From positions 132,334 through 196,333 of the forward strand of contig CAKTFJ010000004.1 of NCBI GenBank assembly GCA_934555825.1: a stretch of 64,000 bases of DNA, given 5' to 3'. Shown piece by piece: positions 60,381 through 64,000 of this stretch. The position numbers were made by a program, and so were the translations under genes. The notes below the pieces were generated by a model that was given only the letters and a program-made list of their open reading frames with translations, ran no database searches and was not told the DNA's origin. Each line of letters begins with the position of its first letter. Positions within the stretch are counted from its first letter, which is position 1. Origin of the DNA: an uncultured Hyphomicrobium sp. (GTDB taxonomy: Bacteria > Pseudomonadota > Alphaproteobacteria > Rhizobiales > Hyphomicrobiaceae).

Positions 60381-62357
60381 ATGCGTTTTTCGCCCCACCT
60401 CCTGGACGAGATCCGCGCCCGGCTCCCGGTGAGTCAGGTCGTGGGCCGGAAGGTGTCGCTCAAGCGCAAGGGGCGCGAATACGCCGGGCTCTCGCCATTC
60501 AAGATGGAGAAGACACCCTCGTTTTTCGTCAACGATCAGAAGGGCTTCTATCATTGCTTCGCGTCCGGTGAGCATGGGGACATCTTCAAGTTCGTCATGG
60601 CGACCGAGGGACTGAGCTTCCCCGAAGCCGTGGAGCGGCTTGCGCAGGAAGCTGGCGTCGCGCTGCCCAAACCCGAGGCCCACGACCAGGAGCGCGAGGA
60701 CCAGCGCACCCGGCTGGTGGCGCTGATGGAGGCAGCTGCGAAGTTCTTCGAGGATGCGCTCAAGGGACCGCAGGGGGCGGAAGCGCGCCGCTACATCGAG
60801 CGCCGTGGCCTCAAGCGCGAGACGCTGGCGGCGTTCCGCATCGGATACGCACCGAATTCCCGCTCCGCCCTGAAGGACCATCTGGCGGGGGCGGGCTTCT
60901 CGCTCGAAGAAATGGTCGTGTCGGGAATGCTGATTTCGGGGGACGACATCCCCGTCGCCTATGATCGGTTCCGGCACCGGGTCATGTTTCCGATTGCGGA
61001 CGCGCGCGGGCGCATCGTGGCCTTCGGTGGGCGGGCGCTCGACCCCGACCAGAACGCCAAGTATTTGAATTCTCCGGAAACTCCGCTCTTTCACAAGGGG
61101 CATTTGCTGTTCAACGCGCATCGGGCGCGTCCGGCTGCACATGACAAAGATCGCGTCATCGCCGTCGAAGGCTACATGGACGCGATATCGCTTTCAGAGG
61201 CGGGCTTCGTCGAAACGGTGGCGCCTCTCGGGACGGCGCTCACAGAAGACCAGCTCAAGCTGCTCTGGCGGATGGCGCCCGAGCCGATCCTCTGCTTCGA
61301 CGGCGACAGCGCGGGCAAGCGCGCGGCGTTTCGGGCCGTGGACACCGCGCTTCCCCACCTGCAGCCCGGCGCGAGCCTGTCGTTCGCGTTCCTGCCGGAC
61401 GGCCTCGATCCGGACGACCTGGTGCGCCAACAAGGCCCCTCGGCGCTCGAAACCGTGCTGGGGCGTGCGCGGCCGCTGGTCGATGTGCTGTTCGAGCGGG
61501 AATGGGCCGACCGTGACTGGTCGACACCCGAACGGCGGGCTGGGCTCGAAAAGACGCTCAAGGGGCTTATCGCGAAGATCGCGGACGACAGCGTGCGCGC
61601 CCACTATCGCCAAGCCCTCGCGGACCGGCTCGCGGCTGCATGGGGCACATCCACCGCAGGCGGGGCAGCCTCGGCTACCGGATACGGCCGTCCGAACGCA
61701 GGCGGCTGGGCGCAAGGCGGTCGTGGGGCACGGCCAACCGGCGGCAAACCGGGGCGTCGCGCGTTCGGCCGGGGTACATTTCCGCCGGGTCTCGGAGACG
61801 GCACCGAACACGTTAACGCCAGCAGCAGCCTCAGAAAAAGCGCACTCGTGGCGTCCGATGGGGGCCTCGTCCCGCCCCGGCGCGAAGCGCTGCTGCTGAA
61901 AGCCGTCCTGAACCATCCGTGGTTGATCGAGGAAGAGGCAGAAACGCTCGCCGACCTTTACTTCACGTCGAGTGCGCTTTCGCGGGTACGGGATGCAATC
62001 CTTTCCGCCCACGCAATCGACAATTTACTTGACACAGAGAGACTTCGAACCCACTTGAACAAATCCGGTGTTGGCGGGGTCTTGACCCTCGTCGAACGCG
62101 CGGTTTCGCACAAGTGTGATCGGTTTGCTGAGCCCGAAGCCGGGCGCACCGAGGTGGAAGATGGCTGGCGCCACGCCCTCGCGTTGCATGAACGGCATGT
62201 GGGGCTGCAACGGTCGCTCGAAGCGGCCGAGCAGGCTTGGCATGAAGATCGCAGTGAGGCGTCCTTTGCCCGGATCTGCGATCTCAAGCGGCAGCTCGAG
62301 CTGATGAGCAATCCGGATGTGCTCGGCCCAGGGGCCGGGCCCGGTCACACACCTTGA
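60381..62357 (+). CDS. dnaG: DNA primase
   Basis: DnaG makes RNA primers at the replication fork. The 658-residue protein has the N-terminal CHC2-like region, the catalytic core and TOPRIM with AVEGYMDAISLSEAG and CFDGDSAGKRAA, and the C-terminal helicase-binding domain. In the zinc-finger region only Cys59 remains: the usual Cys-x2-His is S38-x2-K41 and the usual Cys-x2-Cys is C59-x2-S62, so zinc binding looks lost. I recall similar changes in other alphaproteobacteria. The ATG at 60381 has a weak ribosome-binding site and lies after a terminator-like palindrome. rpoD follows. Confidence 0.95.
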   Translation: MRFSPHLLDEIRARLPVSQVVGRKVSLKRKGREYAGLSPFKMEKTPSFFVNDQKGFYHCFASGEHGDIFKFVMATEGLSFPEAVERLAQEAGVALPKPEAHDQEREDQRTRLVALMEAAAKFFEDALKGPQGAEARRYIERRGLKRETLAAFRIGYAPNSRSALKDHLAGAGFSLEEMVVSGMLISGDDIPVAYDRFRHRVMFPIADARGRIVAFGGRALDPDQNAKYLNSPETPLFHKGHLLFNAHRARPAAHDKDRVIAVEGYMDAISLSEAGFVETVAPLGTALTEDQLKLLWRMAPEPILCFDGDSAGKRAAFRAVDTALPHLQPGASLSFAFLPDGLDPDDLVRQQGPSALETVLGRARPLVDVLFEREWADRDWSTPERRAGLEKTLKGLIAKIADDSVRAHYRQALADRLAAAWGTSTAGGAASATGYGRPNAGGWAQGGRGARPTGGKPGRRAFGRGTFPPGLGDGTEHVNASSSLRKSALVASDGGLVPPRREALLLKAVLNHPWLIEEEAETLADLYFTSSALSRVRDAILSAHAIDNLLDTERLRTHLNKSGVGGVLTLVERAVSHKCDRFAEPEAGRTEVEDGWRHALALHERHVGLQRSLEAAEQAWHEDRSEASFARICDLKRQLELMSNPDVLGPGAGPGHTP

Positions 62358-62551
62358 CGGTAGCGGGGGGAGGAAACGCGACGTCACGGAAACCCGACCG
62401 GATCGATAAACCACAGGCGGACTTCGGCCTTCGCGGGGGCCGGGTGCGCCATATGGCATGTGTGCCTGGCTTTCATTCCTGGGGGAGCCGCGACACGGCG
62501 CCCCTCGGGAGCAGGTTTGAAACCGACGGCCTGAACGCGCACATGCTGACC

Positions 62552-62574
62552 GGAGGCCAGCCTCCCTCATTTTT
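62552..62574 (+). terminator. Hairpin with U-run just before rpoD
   Basis: GGAGG, loop CCAG, CCTCC is followed by CTCATTTTT, ending 18 bases before the rpoD start. The stem is short (five pairs). It could be an attenuator or a partial terminator for dnaG readthrough into rpoD. Confidence 0.35.
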
Positions 62575-62592
62575 GGCGGACGATTGAGAGAC

Positions 62593-64000
<1,408 letters not shown>

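Overview
The window is about 64 kb of GC-rich, densely coding chromosome. It looks like an alphaproteobacterium of the order Hyphomicrobiales (Rhizobiales), possibly near Hyphomicrobium or Rhodomicrobium; this placement is an inference. The support is small families typical of that order (DUF2093, DUF4170, DUF1499, two DUF465 proteins), an LplT-PlsC-AMP-ligase fusion, several GTG and TTG starts, and a DnaG zinc finger without its usual ligands. I see no rRNA, tRNA, CRISPR array, integrase or transposase. The only repeated non-coding DNA is one paired-hairpin element present twice and one local 35-bp duplication.

Layout. 1-4.3 kb: end of a DUF1499 membrane protein, a CHAD protein, ferrochelatase and a stomatin-like SPFH protein. 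4.3-7.7 kb: one very long lysophospholipid flippase/acyltransferase/acyl-ACP synthetase. 8-9.8 kb: thiS-thiG-thiE, making the thiazole half of thiamine. 9.8-13.8 kb: purD with a coupled secreted protein, xseA divergent to it, and DUF2093. 13.8-20.1 kb: a lipid A/Kdo cluster of lpxK, a fused DUF374-KdtA enzyme, an MsbA-type exporter and DUF4170, with a phosphatase gene on the opposite strand inside it. 20.6-23.2 kb: acyl-CoA synthetase and two divergent DUF465 genes. 23.4-26.1 kb: a ligase-associated exonuclease and an ATP-dependent DNA ligase. 26-28 kb: L,D-transpeptidase. 28.4-30.5 kb: purE-purK, then rpsU. 30.6-34.3 kb: M48 peptidase, D,D-carboxypeptidase and an unknown membrane-anchored protein. 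34.6-39.9 kb: class I CoA-transferase, a MocR-type regulator with a recognisable operator, DUF983 and an EamA transporter. 39.9-42.6 kb: radical SAM DNA-repair protein and UdgX. 42.6-51.6 kb: TPR protein, EttA, DUF1003, CPBP protein, ELM1-like protein, Lrp regulator, diguanylate cyclase and MFS transporter. 51.7-59.5 kb: class D beta-lactamase, greA, carB, two secreted paralogues and carA. 59.7-64 kb: yqeY, dnaG and rpoD, which is cut by the window edge.

Themes. Envelope biogenesis is prominent: Kdo/lipid A synthesis and export, phospholipid repair, two peptidoglycan-trimming enzymes, and a beta-lactamase sharing the penicillin-binding fold. DNA repair appears twice, as exonuclease plus ligase and as radical SAM plus UdgX. 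Purine, pyrimidine and thiamine genes form short units. The classical rpsU-dnaG-rpoD operon is split, with rpsU about 30 kb from yqeY-dnaG-rpoD.

Most gene calls rest on clear motifs read from the sequence. Promoter, operator and terminator calls were made by eye and are weaker. No database searches were possible. The best candidates for something undescribed are the two-hairpin repeat with a compensatory base pair, the DUF374-KdtA fusion, the secreted paralogues lodged between carA and carB, and the duplicated ettA tail around a palindrome.
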